Shown here piece after piece: positions 1-9,717 of a stretch of 64,000 nucleotides of DNA. The notes below the pieces were generated by a model, which saw only the letters and a program-made list of their open reading frames with translations, was not told where the DNA came from and did no database searches. Within the stretch, counting starts at the first letter, position 1. The number at the start of each line of letters is the position of its first letter. This stretch comes from Mycolicibacterium sediminis (GTDB lineage: Bacteria > Actinomycetota > Actinomycetes > Mycobacteriales > Mycobacteriaceae): assembly GCF_010731735.1 (NCBI RefSeq), contig NZ_AP022588.1:2356001-2420000 (forward strand), in the 5' to 3' direction. Position numbers and translations under genes: made by a program.

Positions 1-456
1 CGCATAGTCGTACATCTGGCCCGAGGTGTAAAGGTTCTCGGCGTCCTCGGAGGGCATCTCATCCGACCGGACCATGGTGTTGTAGGTGGGGGAGTCGACG
101 TCCTCGTCCCACCAGTCCTGCGCGGTCACCTGCGTATAGGGCAGCGACGTACCGGGATTCGGCTCGCGGCCGAACGCCAGGCCCAGCGGGAACGTGCCCG
201 TCGGGGTGCGGAAGACGTCGTCGGCGGGAGCACCCACGCCGAGTTCGCCGAGGTCGGCGTCGATCGGACCGCGCACTAGGCGCCACTCACGTCCGGTGCG
301 CTCGTACGCCGCCAGCCTCCCGACGTCGGAATCCGCGGTGGGCGCGGTGACGACGATCAGCTGCTCGGTCGGGGTCGGCATCGGGTCGCCGTGGGCGGAC
401 GGCATCTCGGACGCGGTCAGCGCGACGGCGATCAGCAGGGCGATGGCGGTCTTCAT
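1..456 (-). CDS. Exported L,D-transpeptidase-like (YkuD family) protein, C-terminus outside window
   Basis: The reading frame starts at the ATG at 456 and is still open at base 1, giving 152 residues without a stop. Residues 1-23 form a short signal peptide (MKTAIALLIAVAL, then an AHG cleavage region). The rest fits the front half of a YkuD/ErfK fold: a strand ending in the arginine of EWRLVRG, then an AP-D-D-FRTPTGTFPL segment, like the P-x-G-x-F motif of cell-wall L,D-transpeptidases. The catalytic Cys/His region would lie beyond the window, so activity cannot be judged. The start overlaps the recD stop as ATGA, so it is probably translated from the recCBD mRNA. Family assignment is inference from motif layout. 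Confidence 0.7.
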   Translation of the reverse strand, partial: MKTAIALLIAVALTASEMPSAHGDPMPTPTEQLIVVTAPTADSDVGRLAAYERTGREWRLVRGPIDADLGELGVGAPADDVFRTPTGTFPLGLAFGREPNPGTSLPYTQVTAQDWWDEDVDSPTYNTMVRSDEMPSEDAENLYTSGQMYDYA

Positions 457-2183
457 CTCAACCTCGATGCTAGCCCGGTGGCGCGCACGGCCCGGCGCGA
501 AATGGCCTCGCGCACCTCGTCGGCCGACCCCACCACCCGGACCTTCTCCTTCGCCCGGGTCACCGCCGTGTAGAACAACTCCCGGGTCAGCAGCCGCGAG
601 TCGACCGGCGGCATCAGCACCGTCACCTCCCGGGCCTGGCTGCCCTGGCTCTTGTGGATGGTCATCGCGTGCATCGTCTCGACGTCGGCCAACCGGCTGA
701 TCGCGAACTCGACCGGCGCCGCGCTGCCTGCGACCACGGCCCGGAGCCCGGCGTCGTCGATCAGCGTCACCCCGACGTCGCCGTTGTAGATCCCCAGCCC
801 GTAGTCGTTCGCGGTGACGAGGATCGGCCGGCCGGCGTACCAGGCCGCCCAGATCGGCTCACCGGTCGCATCCGTCAGCCACCGCTCGACCTGCCGGTTC
901 CAGTGCGCCACCCCGTGCGGGCCGCGCCGGTGCGCGCACAGCAGGCGGTGCTCGTCGAGCGTGGCGAGTGCCGCCTTGCCGTCGCGGAGGATCGCCGCGC
1001 GGCGCAGATCCATTGCGGAAGGGAGCAACACCGCGCGCAGGGCCGGGCCCGGGTCCTCCGCGTCGATCCACTCGACGTGTTCACCGCCCTCGCGCAGCAC
1101 GTCGATCGCCGCGTCCGCGTCGCCGTCCCGGATCGCCAGGGCCAGCGCGCCGATCGCCGCACCGAACCGGTGTGGCGTCTTCAACTCCGCGATGCGCACG
1201 TCGACGCGCGCGCCGAGCCCGTCGACGAGGTCGGCGAGCACCGCACCCGCATCCACCGACGCGAGCTGGTCGGGGTCGCCCACCAGCAGCAGCCGCGCCT
1301 CCGGCCGCACCGCCTCGAGCAGCCGCGCCATCATCGTCAACGACACCATCGAGGTCTCGTCGACCACCACCACGTCGTGCGGCAGGCGGTTGCCGCGGTG
1401 GTGGCGGAACCGCGACGAGTTGTCCGGCCTGCTGCCGAGCAGCCGGTGCATCGTGGTGGCCTGCAGTCCCGCGATGCGCCGCTGGTCGACGAGGTCGAGC
1501 TGGGCGATCTCGGCACGGACCGCCTCCTGCAGGCGGGCGGCGGCCTTGCCGGTCGGTGCGGCCAGCGCAATGCGCAGCGGCGGGGAACCCTTGGCGTGCG
1601 CGTCGCCGGCCAGCAGGGCCAGCAGCCGCGCCACCGTCGTCGTCTTGCCGGTGCCCGGCCCGCCCGTGATGACCGTGAGTCGTTGCCGCAGAGCCAGTTC
1701 GGCGGCGGCGCGCTGTTCGGCGTAGCCGGGCGGGAACAGCCGCTCGACGTCGGTGGCGGACGCCGTCGTCGGATCGGCGGACACAATGGCCAGCAGGTCC
1801 TCGGCCACCTGCTGCTCCTCACGCCAGTAGCGGTCGAGGTAGATGGCGTCACCGCGCAGCCGCAGCACGTGCGGAGGGGTGTCGACGAGAGGGCTCGCAC
1901 GCACGGCGGTCAACCATCCGTCGACGTCGGGCCAGGGCAGCTCGGGAAGGTCGACCTGCTCGGCGACACCGGCCAATTCCAGGCACACCGACCCGCCGCG
2001 CAATGCGCGCACGGTCAGTGCCGCTGCCAGCGCCACCCGCTCATCGGCCTCGCCGGCGAGAGCGGTCACGCGCTGCGCGACGAGGACGTCGGAGGCGTCG
2101 AGCACGCCGGCGTCGTTGAACTCGCGCAGCAGACCGGCCGCGCCGGCCGCACGCCGCCAGTGCGCCTCGTCGACGACGGTCAC
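453..2183 (-). CDS. recD: RecBCD exonuclease V, helicase subunit RecD
   Basis: 5'-3' helicase subunit of the RecBCD DNA-repair nuclease. The chosen start is GTG at 2183, which overlaps the recB stop (GTGA) and gives 576 residues; a longer frame upstream only shadows recB. Walker A (GGPGTGKT) is at residues 174-181, Walker B reads VVVDETSM, and the C-terminal helicase motif MTIHKSQGSQ precedes a VTRAK motif. These are the superfamily 1B motifs expected in order. It is the third gene of a tightly overlapping recC-recB-recD operon. Confidence 0.96.
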   Translation of the reverse strand: MTVVDEAHWRRAAGAAGLLREFNDAGVLDASDVLVAQRVTALAGEADERVALAAALTVRALRGGSVCLELAGVAEQVDLPELPWPDVDGWLTAVRASPLVDTPPHVLRLRGDAIYLDRYWREEQQVAEDLLAIVSADPTTASATDVERLFPPGYAEQRAAAELALRQRLTVITGGPGTGKTTTVARLLALLAGDAHAKGSPPLRIALAAPTGKAAARLQEAVRAEIAQLDLVDQRRIAGLQATTMHRLLGSRPDNSSRFRHHRGNRLPHDVVVVDETSMVSLTMMARLLEAVRPEARLLLVGDPDQLASVDAGAVLADLVDGLGARVDVRIAELKTPHRFGAAIGALALAIRDGDADAAIDVLREGGEHVEWIDAEDPGPALRAVLLPSAMDLRRAAILRDGKAALATLDEHRLLCAHRRGPHGVAHWNRQVERWLTDATGEPIWAAWYAGRPILVTANDYGLGIYNGDVGVTLIDDAGLRAVVAGSAAPVEFAISRLADVETMHAMTIHKSQGSQAREVTVLMPPVDSRLLTRELFYTAVTRAKEKVRVVGSADEVREAISRRAVRATGLASRLR

Positions 2184-5100
2184 GCGACCAGCCTCCCCAC
2201 GTCGAGCAGCTCGGACATGGCGACGATCAGTGCCGCGGGCGGCTGCCAGTCGAACACCCCGGCGCGATGGCCGTTGACCACCGGCGTCTCCTGACCGCAC
2301 ATGCCGCGGACGTAGAGGTAGAGGATGCCGCCGAGGTGGCGGTCCGGGTCGTAGCCGCGCTGCCGCCAGCGCAGGAACCGGTGCAGCACGACGCTGTACA
2401 GCAGGGCCTGCAGCGGATAGTCGGAGTGCAGCATCGCCTCGATCAGCCGCGGCCGGTCATAGTCCGCGGCCGTCAGCGGCTCGTCGCCGTCGCCGAGCCA
2501 GTTGGTCTTGTAGTCGACGACGACGTAGCGATGGCTCATGCCGTCCGGGACGCGCAGCACCGCGTCGATCTGTCCGCTGAGGTACCCGCGCAGCGTCTGG
2601 CTCCCCAGCGGCTCGCTGGTCAGCCGGCCGGCGTACGACGCCATCGGGTCGTCGGCCGCTAGGTGCTCGGTGAGCAGCCGGCCGACGTCGCGCAGTCGGA
2701 CGTCCGGCGCGTCGGCCCGCAGGTCGCCGCCGGCGAGAGGGAACTCGAAGTCCAACTCGCGCAGGCGGTCCGGCAACCCGATCTCGCGCAGCGTCAGATC
2801 GTTCGCCAGCGGACCGAGCGGCGTGTCGTGCATCGGCACGAGTGCGCGGGCCAGGTCGTCGGGCGGCACGTCGACCGGCCACCACACCAGGTGCTCCCGG
2901 ATCTGCGCCTCCAGTTCGACGGCGAGATCGGCCGCCGTGGGGTCCGCGGTCTCCAGCACCGAGTGCACCAGGGTGCCGAACTTCGCGCCGGTCGGCAGGT
3001 CGGCCATCGGAGACGGCACGGACGGGCCCGCGGGCGGCAGGGCCAGCGGGATCTCGGCGGACGCCTCGTCGTCGAGTTCCGCGGTCTCTGGTTCGCTGCT
3101 GACGCTGGCGCTTTCGACGACGCGGATCAAACCCGAGTACGACGTACGCCGCCACGACGTGTCGATGCCACGGTGGAAGTGCCGTGCGCCGAGGTCGGTC
3201 GGCCGCTTCGGCACCGGAGCCTTGGGCGCGGGGGTGAGCACCGACTTCTCGAGCACCGGCCCGCCCGCGTCGGCCCACGCCTGCAGCCGTGCCCACGCGT
3301 CGTCGTCGCCGATCCTGCTGGGCAGACAGACGTCGGGCACGGCCGCGTCACCGGGGGCGCGGCCGCGCAGGATGCGGGACAGGCCGCCGGTGGACTCGTT
3401 CGCCGACGGCGCCCACCACGCCACGACCTGCCCCTGCGCCCGGGTCAGGGCGACGTAGGTCAATCTGCTGTCGTCACCTGCGTTCTCGGCGCGACCCTGC
3501 TTCGCGACGGCGTGGTAGTCGGGGCCGTCCTTGCCGCCCACGTACAGGCACCGGACGTCGCCGTCGTGGTAGAGGACGTTCTCGTCTTCGGGCACCCAGC
3601 GGTTGAAGGCGAACGGCAGGTACACGATCGGGTACTGCAGGCCCTTGCTGACCCACACGGTCATGATCTGCACCGCCGCCACGTCGCTGTCGAGCCTGCG
3701 GTTGCGCTCGGTACGTCCGTCACCGCGCTCGTCGCGTTCGGCGCGCAGCCAGTCGCGCAGTGCCGGCAGTGTGTACCGGTCGCGGTGTGCGACGTCCTGC
3801 AGCATCTGCGTGACGTGCGCGAGGTCGGTCATGTGCCGCTCGCCGTCGGGCCAGGACAGCACGCGGTCGGCCATCCCGCTCAGCTGCGCCGCCTCGAAGA
3901 TCGCCGCGACGCCGCGCTCGCGGGCGTGACCGGCCCACTCTCGCAACGTGTCCGACAGCGTGTCGGTCAGCTCGTCGCCCCCGGCGACCAGGGAGGCGGC
4001 GGTGTGGCCGAAGAACATGGTGGCGGCGGCGGCTCGGACCACACCCGGTCGGTGGGGCTGGTCGAACGCCTCCAGCAGGGCGAGCCAGTCCTCGGCCGCG
4101 GCGGACTCGAAGATGTCGGAGTCGCCGGTGTAGACGCACGGGATGTCGGCGGCCGCCAGCGCCTGCTGGCAGATGCGGGCGTCCTTGTGCGTCTCGACGA
4201 TCACCGCGACGTCACGCGCCTCGATCCGGCGACCGTCGAACGTGGCGCCGCTGGCGAGCAGCGTGGCGACGTCGTTGGCGAGGTCGCGCCCGACGTGCCT
4301 GCGGATGTCGTCGATGGGGACGTTCTGAATCCCCCTCTTGCCGAACGTCTCTCGTTGCACCACCCGCACCCTGAACGGATCCGGGTGCGGCGCACCGGCC
4401 AGCCGGGTGCCCTGGTGCGCGGCCCGAACGTCGCGCACGACGATCCTGGGGTCACCAAGCTGGGCGCCCCTGAGGACGGCCTGCAACCGGTCGACCAGAG
4501 CGGCGTCGCTGCGCCAGTTGGTAGCCAGCGTCATCTGGGCGCCCGCGCTCTGCGCCGCGCCGAGGTAGGTGACGATGTCACCGCCCCGGAACGCGTAGAT
4601 CGCCTGCTTGGGATCGCCGATCAGGATCAGCGTCGACCGCCCGCTGAACGCCCGGTCGATCACCTGCCACTGCACCAGGTCGGTGTCCTGGAATTCGTCG
4701 ACCATGACGATCGGCCAGCGCTGGTGCATCCGCGTGCGAGCGGGGGAGTCCGGCGCATCGAGCGCGTTCGCGAGGCGGGTCAGCAGGTCGTCGTAGCCGA
4801 GGATCCCCATGCGCCGCTTGCGGATCTCGATTTCGGCGAGCACGTCGGTGGCGAAGCGGATGCAGGTCTCGGCTCGTGTTCCCGGCTCGGGATGCAGCGG
4901 CCGCAGTTGCGTCGCCGGGTTGTTCACCACCTCGCGCGCGAGGCTCAGCGCGTCGCCGTAGGTCAGCGCCGGGTCGTCGCGCTCCTGGCCGAAGTGCGCG
5001 AGGTAGAGGTCGTCGACGATCTCGGTGACCAGATCAGTGAGGCTCTCCACCAGCGTGACGCCGGTGTCGGAGTCACCGGCCACTCCCAGCGACTTCAACA

Positions 5101-5485
5101 CCAGCTGGCAGAACTGGTGGGTGGTGGCGATCGTCGCCGAGTCGAACGAGGCGAGCGCATCACGCAGTCGCTGTCTGCGCTCGGTGCACTCGGCGGGGGT
5201 GGCGTCGATGAGGCAGGCCAGCAGCGTGTTGTCGCCAATTCGCGACGGATCGTCGAACGCGGCTGCTGCGTCGGCCATCTGGCGACGCACCCGGTCGCGC
5301 AGCTCCTGCGTGGCCGCGCGGCCGAAGGTGATCAGCAGCATCTGGTCCAGCGTCGCCACGCCCTCGGCGACGTAACGGGTGACCAGACCCGCGAGCGCGA
5401 ACGTCTTCCCGGTGCCCGCGCTGGCCTCGAGCACGGTGGTGGAGTTCGGGGCCGGCAGCGTGCCGCACAGATCGAAGGGCGTCAT
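2180..5485 (-). CDS. recB: RecBCD exonuclease V, helicase-nuclease subunit RecB
   Basis: 3'-5' helicase and nuclease subunit of RecBCD, 1101 residues. Residues 20-28 carry the Walker A motif ASAGTGKT. A UvrD-type motif II (VDEFQDTD) follows, then GDPKQAIY, and VSKGLQYP and ALTRAQ in the second helicase half. The C-terminal 300 residues hold a RecB-family nuclease: GTLVHSVLE followed by the catalytic D-x-K in VVDYKTNW. The start ATG shares one base with the recC stop (TGATG), so translation is coupled. In mycobacteria RecBCD mainly serves single-strand annealing while AdnAB drives recombination (established knowledge). Confidence 0.97.
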   Translation of the reverse strand: MTPFDLCGTLPAPNSTTVLEASAGTGKTFALAGLVTRYVAEGVATLDQMLLITFGRAATQELRDRVRRQMADAAAAFDDPSRIGDNTLLACLIDATPAECTERRQRLRDALASFDSATIATTHQFCQLVLKSLGVAGDSDTGVTLVESLTDLVTEIVDDLYLAHFGQERDDPALTYGDALSLAREVVNNPATQLRPLHPEPGTRAETCIRFATDVLAEIEIRKRRMGILGYDDLLTRLANALDAPDSPARTRMHQRWPIVMVDEFQDTDLVQWQVIDRAFSGRSTLILIGDPKQAIYAFRGGDIVTYLGAAQSAGAQMTLATNWRSDAALVDRLQAVLRGAQLGDPRIVVRDVRAAHQGTRLAGAPHPDPFRVRVVQRETFGKRGIQNVPIDDIRRHVGRDLANDVATLLASGATFDGRRIEARDVAVIVETHKDARICQQALAAADIPCVYTGDSDIFESAAAEDWLALLEAFDQPHRPGVVRAAAATMFFGHTAASLVAGGDELTDTLSDTLREWAGHARERGVAAIFEAAQLSGMADRVLSWPDGERHMTDLAHVTQMLQDVAHRDRYTLPALRDWLRAERDERGDGRTERNRRLDSDVAAVQIMTVWVSKGLQYPIVYLPFAFNRWVPEDENVLYHDGDVRCLYVGGKDGPDYHAVAKQGRAENAGDDSRLTYVALTRAQGQVVAWWAPSANESTGGLSRILRGRAPGDAAVPDVCLPSRIGDDDAWARLQAWADAGGPVLEKSVLTPAPKAPVPKRPTDLGARHFHRGIDTSWRRTSYSGLIRVVESASVSSEPETAELDDEASAEIPLALPPAGPSVPSPMADLPTGAKFGTLVHSVLETADPTAADLAVELEAQIREHLVWWPVDVPPDDLARALVPMHDTPLGPLANDLTLREIGLPDRLRELDFEFPLAGGDLRADAPDVRLRDVGRLLTEHLAADDPMASYAGRLTSEPLGSQTLRGYLSGQIDAVLRVPDGMSHRYVVVDYKTNWLGDGDEPLTAADYDRPRLIEAMLHSDYPLQALLYSVVLHRFLRWRQRGYDPDRHLGGILYLYVRGMCGQETPVVNGHRAGVFDWQPPAALIVAMSELLDVGRLVA

Positions 5486-8400
5486 CAGCTGGGATCCTGA
5501 CCTGCGCGCAGCATGGGCGACCAGAGCCGGCTGGAGTAGGCGCCGAGGCGGTTGGTCTCGCCGTCGTACTCTTCGCCGGGTCGCAGGGGCTGCATCAGGT
5601 CCTCGAGCCAGGTGCCCCTACCCCAGGCGCGAACCTGAGCCGGGTCCTCCTCCTCGCCGGGGAACTTATTCGACCGCCACGCGAACATCGCCTTCGCCTC
5701 CGGATCATGACCGGTGTTGCGGGCGGCGGCCCACGCGTAGGACGTCTTGATGGGCAGCGGCAGGGGTTCCCGCCTGCCCGCGTCGTACATCTTCACCAGA
5801 TCCTTGAGCAGGTCTACGGGGGCGTCGTCGGGCCGGCCCAAACCCTCTTCGGCGGGTGTGCTGCCACGCCGCGGCCTGCCGATGCACACCGACGACCACT
5901 CCGTCGACGGATCGCGGGCATACAGCGCCAGCAGGGGAATCCACGTTGCCAGTTTCTGCTTGCCCGCCAACTTCGAATAGGTCACCGACACGATCCGGTC
6001 GCCGAACACCGAGGACACCGTGCCGGTCAGCCGTCGACCCCCACCGAGGTCGACGTCGACGTCGAACGCGCGCACCGCCGCGTTGCGGTACCGCATGGCC
6101 GCCGCGGCCAACAGGTGCGCCTGATCGCAGAGTTCGGTGGCCTTGCGCCACCCGAGACGGCCCGGCGGCAGCGTGCCGCGTCGCCACTCGGCGTTCCGGG
6201 CGTCCTCGGGCGTCATCCCGCGGAGCATGTCGGTGAGCATGCGGTCGCCGACGCCCCACTCCTCCAGGGCATCGATATGGACCGGCATCTCGTCGTCGAC
6301 GCCGTCGACGTCCCAGGGCAGCGTGTACTGCAGCTCGCGGAAGAACCCCTTGACCGGATCGCGGAAGAACGCGATCAGGTCGGCCAGTTCGACGTCCGAC
6401 GGTGGCGGCATCGGCAGGGGGCCGTCGATGAACGGTGTGGGCGGCGTGCGATCGGCCACGCCGGCGCGGGCAGCCCGGAGGACGGTCGGATCGAAGGTGA
6501 ACGGCACGTCGGGAACCAGCCGGCCGGGTTCGACGTTGCGAACGTCGAACGGCTGCAGGGGATGTCGGACCACGATGTCGTCGCGGACCGACTGCGGCGT
6601 GGTCCGGTCGAGCGCGTCGAGGAGTTCGGCCAGCGGGACGGCGGGTGGACGGGCCTGGCCCGACTTGGCGTCGGCACCGGTGTAGGTGATCACCAGCTTC
6701 TCGGTGGCGGCGCCGATCGCGTCGAGCAGCAGCTGCCGGTCCTCCGAACGCCAGTCACGCTCGCCGGTCATCGGCGCACGGCCCAGGACGTCGTCGCCGT
6801 CGATCACGCCGCGGCGAGGGAACACCCCGTCGTCGAGACCCACCAGGCAGACCACGCGGTGCGGCACCGAGCGCATCGGAACCATCGTGCACACCGTCAG
6901 CGTGCCGGTCCGGAAGTTCGCACGGGTGGGTCGGCCGGCCAGCCGGCGCTCGAGCAGCGCCTTGACGTCGGGCAGTCGCAGCTCCGTGTCCGCGCGCGCT
7001 CCGGCGGCGGCGAGCACGTCGGCGAACTCGCGCTCCATCTGGCCGACCTGCCACGCGTCGGCGTCGACGGTGCGGGTCAGCAGGCCGATGCTGTCCGACA
7101 TCGCGGCCAGCCACGCGCGGAGCGGTTGCGCGGTGTCGAGCGCGTCGACGGTGCGCCGGAGGCGGTCGACGAACTCGGCGAAGCGACCGGCGAGTTCGAC
7201 GCGGTTGCTGCTGACGTCGTCGAGGGGGAGAGTCGAGTCGATCCAGGCGTGCGCGTCGTCGGACATCGCCACCCCAGTGAGCACGCGGTCGATGCCGAAA
7301 CGCCATGTGTTGTGGACGAAGTCGACGCCGTAGGGCTTGCGGTGCTCCTGGTCGAAACCCCACCGGATGTTCGCCTGGCGCACCCAGCGCGTGATGTCCT
7401 CGAGGTCGTCGTCGGTGAAGTCGAAGCGCGCCCGCACCGGTGCGGACTGTGCGAAGTTGAGCACCTCGCTGGCCGTCACCCGACTTCCCGCCAGGCCGAG
7501 CAGCTGCGTCGCGACGCCGAGCAGGGGGTTGGTCTGCACCAGTGCCCGGTCGGCCAGCCGCATCCGCAGGCGGTGCGCGGGATGCACGCCCGGCAGCATG
7601 TCACCGAGGCCGAAGTCGGCGTTGATGAGTGGGGCGTAGGTGTCGATGTCCGGGCACATGACCAGGATGTCCCGCGGCTCCAACGTCGGGTCGTCGGCGA
7701 GCAGTCCGAGCAGGACCTCGCGCAGGACGTCGACCTGGCGGGCAGGCCCGTGACACGCGTGCACCTGCACGGATCGGTCGGCCGTCGTGTGCGTACGGCC
7801 CTGTGTGGCAATGGCGTTGGCGGCGATGTCGGCCTGCAGCCAGCCGAGGAGGTGGTCGCCGTGCGTGGTCCCGGGGAGGTGCTCGTCGGAGGCGACGTCC
7901 GCGGGCAGGCTGCGCTGCAACTCGCGCAGGTCGCGCCCGAGCGTGGCCAGCAGCGGGTGCCCCACGACGCGATGGCTGCCGTCCTTGCGTCGCTCGACCG
8001 CGCCGTGCATACCGGACAGCGACCGCCACAGTTCGTCGCTGGGGTGCGGCAGCCACAGGTGCAGGTCGTGGTGGACGGCGAGTGCGGTGATCAACTCGAT
8101 CTCGGTGGCCGGGAGCCGGGTGTGGCCGAACATCGAGAGGCGTTGCGGCAGAATCGGATTGGCAGCGGACCGAAGGCTGGCGAGTGTGCCGCGGTGCCGG
8201 ACGTGTGGTGGATCGGCCGGGATGCGGGCGACGAGTTCGCGCCAGAGCGGCGGTTGCCACTCGAGGTCGGTGGGTAGGCCGGTGGGTGCGCCGTCCAGCC
8301 AGTCGACCAGCAGCTGCGGACGCTGCCGGGCGTACGACGCGAACAGCCCGGCGATGCGACGTGCCACCGCGTAGCGGCGACCCAGCCGCAACTCTCTCTC

Positions 8401-8775
8401 GGCGTCGCCGTCCTCGAAGTGCCCCAAATGCTGCGCCAGAGGCCGGCACCACGGTTCGTCGAGGGCGCCGTCGACGACTTCGAGCAGCGGCCACACCATG
8501 GCGTCCGGGGACCACGGATCGTCGTCGGCGGTGCCGGTGAGTTCGGCGATCAGTGACCGCGGGTTGCGGAACTCCACGCCCGCGCACACGCCGTCGGCGC
8601 CATCACCGCGGCCGAGGACGTGGGACAACCGTTGGGACAACCACCGTTCCACGCCGCGGGCGGGGACAAGCACCAGTTCCATCGCGAACGGATCGTCCAG
8701 CGGTTCTGCGAGGAGTTGTGCGAGTCCGGAGGCGAGTGCGTCGGTGCGCTCGGCGCGGTGGAGGTGGAGGCCCAT
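5485..8775 (-). CDS. recC: RecBCD exonuclease V, subunit RecC
   Basis: Recognition and scaffold subunit of RecBCD, 1096 residues from the ATG at 8775 (MGLHLHRAERTD). The open frame extends further upstream, but that extension runs antisense into the divergent HD-domain gene, so it is rejected. Typical RecC segments are visible: the N-terminal LVPARGVERWLSQRL stretch, the DILVMCPDIDTYAPLI stretch and the C-terminal cysteine-poor nuclease-like half. It is first gene of the recCBD operon. The promoter must lie in the 117-base gap shared with the divergent gene at 8893. Confidence 0.96.
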   Translation of the reverse strand: MGLHLHRAERTDALASGLAQLLAEPLDDPFAMELVLVPARGVERWLSQRLSHVLGRGDGADGVCAGVEFRNPRSLIAELTGTADDDPWSPDAMVWPLLEVVDGALDEPWCRPLAQHLGHFEDGDAERELRLGRRYAVARRIAGLFASYARQRPQLLVDWLDGAPTGLPTDLEWQPPLWRELVARIPADPPHVRHRGTLASLRSAANPILPQRLSMFGHTRLPATEIELITALAVHHDLHLWLPHPSDELWRSLSGMHGAVERRKDGSHRVVGHPLLATLGRDLRELQRSLPADVASDEHLPGTTHGDHLLGWLQADIAANAIATQGRTHTTADRSVQVHACHGPARQVDVLREVLLGLLADDPTLEPRDILVMCPDIDTYAPLINADFGLGDMLPGVHPAHRLRMRLADRALVQTNPLLGVATQLLGLAGSRVTASEVLNFAQSAPVRARFDFTDDDLEDITRWVRQANIRWGFDQEHRKPYGVDFVHNTWRFGIDRVLTGVAMSDDAHAWIDSTLPLDDVSSNRVELAGRFAEFVDRLRRTVDALDTAQPLRAWLAAMSDSIGLLTRTVDADAWQVGQMEREFADVLAAAGARADTELRLPDVKALLERRLAGRPTRANFRTGTLTVCTMVPMRSVPHRVVCLVGLDDGVFPRRGVIDGDDVLGRAPMTGERDWRSEDRQLLLDAIGAATEKLVITYTGADAKSGQARPPAVPLAELLDALDRTTPQSVRDDIVVRHPLQPFDVRNVEPGRLVPDVPFTFDPTVLRAARAGVADRTPPTPFIDGPLPMPPPSDVELADLIAFFRDPVKGFFRELQYTLPWDVDGVDDEMPVHIDALEEWGVGDRMLTDMLRGMTPEDARNAEWRRGTLPPGRLGWRKATELCDQAHLLAAAAMRYRNAAVRAFDVDVDLGGGRRLTGTVSSVFGDRIVSVTYSKLAGKQKLATWIPLLALYARDPSTEWSSVCIGRPRRGSTPAEEGLGRPDDAPVDLLKDLVKMYDAGRREPLPLPIKTSYAWAAARNTGHDPEAKAMFAWRSNKFPGEEEDPAQVRAWGRGTWLEDLMQPLRPGEEYDGETNRLGAYSSRLWSPMLRAGQDPS

Positions 8776-8892
8776 CGGCTCCCACCCTATGGCGTCGGTC
8801 CGACAGGGGGTGCCGGTTCGTCGCTGCGGGGTTTCGATGTCGGACCGCTGTGCCACAGTGAAGGCGTGCCAAGCGAGTAGACAGGGGGGCAC

Positions 8893-9495
8893 ATGCCAGC
8901 GGAGACCACCACACCGAAGCTGTCCAGCCGTTTCGACGAGGCGCTTGCGTACGCCTCCCGACTCCACCGCACCCAGGAACGCAAGGGCAGCGGGATCCCG
9001 TACATAGGGCACCTGCTGTCGGTGTCGAGTCTCGTCATAGAGGGCGGCGGCACGGAGGACCAGGCAATCGCCGGCCTCCTGCACGATGCCGTCGAGGATC
9101 AGGGCGGGGCGCCCACGCTGGCCGAGATCCGCTCGAAGTTCGGCGACGACGTGGCGACCATCGTCGAGGAGTGCAGCGACACCGACCAGGTGCCCAAGCC
9201 GCCGTGGAAGCAGCGCAAGCAGGCCTACGTCGACCACCTCGAATATGCGTCCAAGGCGACCCTGCTGGTCTCACTGGCGGACAAGCTCGACAACGCTCGC
9301 GCGATCCTGCGCGACCACCGTTCCAACGGGCCGGCGGTCTGGCAGCGGTTCAGCGAGAACGACCCGCGCGAACACCTCTGGTACTACCGGTCCCTGCTCG
9401 CCGTCTATCAGAAGCACCAAGACGGTTGGCTGGTCGGTGAATTAAAGCGCGTCCTCGACGAGCTGGAAGCCCGCGTCGACGCCGAAGCGGGGTAG
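8893..9495 (+). CDS. HD-domain hydrolase, SpoT/Mesh1-like
   Basis: A 200-residue cytosolic protein made almost entirely of an HD domain. His25, His40, the His64-Asp65 pair and Glu68-Asp69 (LLHDAVED) match the metal-binding layout of the hydrolase half of RelA/SpoT and of the stand-alone enzyme Mesh1. A later LVSLADKLDNAR helix also matches that family. There is no synthetase or regulatory domain. A possible role is hydrolysis of (p)ppGpp or another nucleotide, but substrate is not predictable from sequence. A strong AGGGGGG ribosome-binding site lies just ahead of the ATG. It is divergent from recC and convergent with the enoyl-CoA hydratase. Confidence 0.88.
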   Translation: MPAETTTPKLSSRFDEALAYASRLHRTQERKGSGIPYIGHLLSVSSLVIEGGGTEDQAIAGLLHDAVEDQGGAPTLAEIRSKFGDDVATIVEECSDTDQVPKPPWKQRKQAYVDHLEYASKATLLVSLADKLDNARAILRDHRSNGPAVWQRFSENDPREHLWYYRSLLAVYQKHQDGWLVGELKRVLDELEARVDAEAG

Positions 9496-9627
9496 AGGGT
9501 TCGCTTCTCGCGTCGGCGTCGGCGTCGGCGTGGACGGGAGTGGGACGGGCTGCCCGCCTTCGAGCGACAGTTAGCGACAATGCGGGTGGGCTGCCCGGCG
9601 TCAGGCCGCGAGTTCTGCGTCAGGGTC

Positions 9628-9716
9628 GTCGATCCGCCTGGCGGACGACCGTCACGCAGATGTCGGCGGCCCCGGGCTGTCGATCCGGCCCGCCGACAAC
9701 GTCACGCATGTCGGCG
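9628..9716. repeat. Two imperfect ~40-base direct repeats in a convergent intergenic gap
   Basis: Within the 222-base gap between two convergent genes, 9628-9668 and 9679-9716 share the order GTCGATCCG, a short GC inverted repeat, GTCACGCA and TGTCGGCG. Just upstream, around 9510-9535, is a short GTCGGC microsatellite. Each repeat can fold into a small hairpin, so the pair may act as a transcription stop for both genes. The rest of the gap shows nothing coding. Confidence 0.5.
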
Positions 9717-9717
9717 A

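Noticed and set aside
2663-8277. Long plus-strand frames opposite recB and recC
   Set aside because: Low-complexity Arg/His/Val/Gln-rich shadows of the minus-strand rec genes, with no start signals or motifs.
8776-9237. N-terminal extension of RecC up to 9237
   Set aside because: The extension is antisense to the HD-domain gene and has no RecC similarity; ATG 8775 gives the family start.
9509-9535. GTCGGC microsatellite as a phase-variable tract
   Set aside because: It is only about three to four units, in a convergent spacer with no promoter, so switching has nothing obvious to act on.
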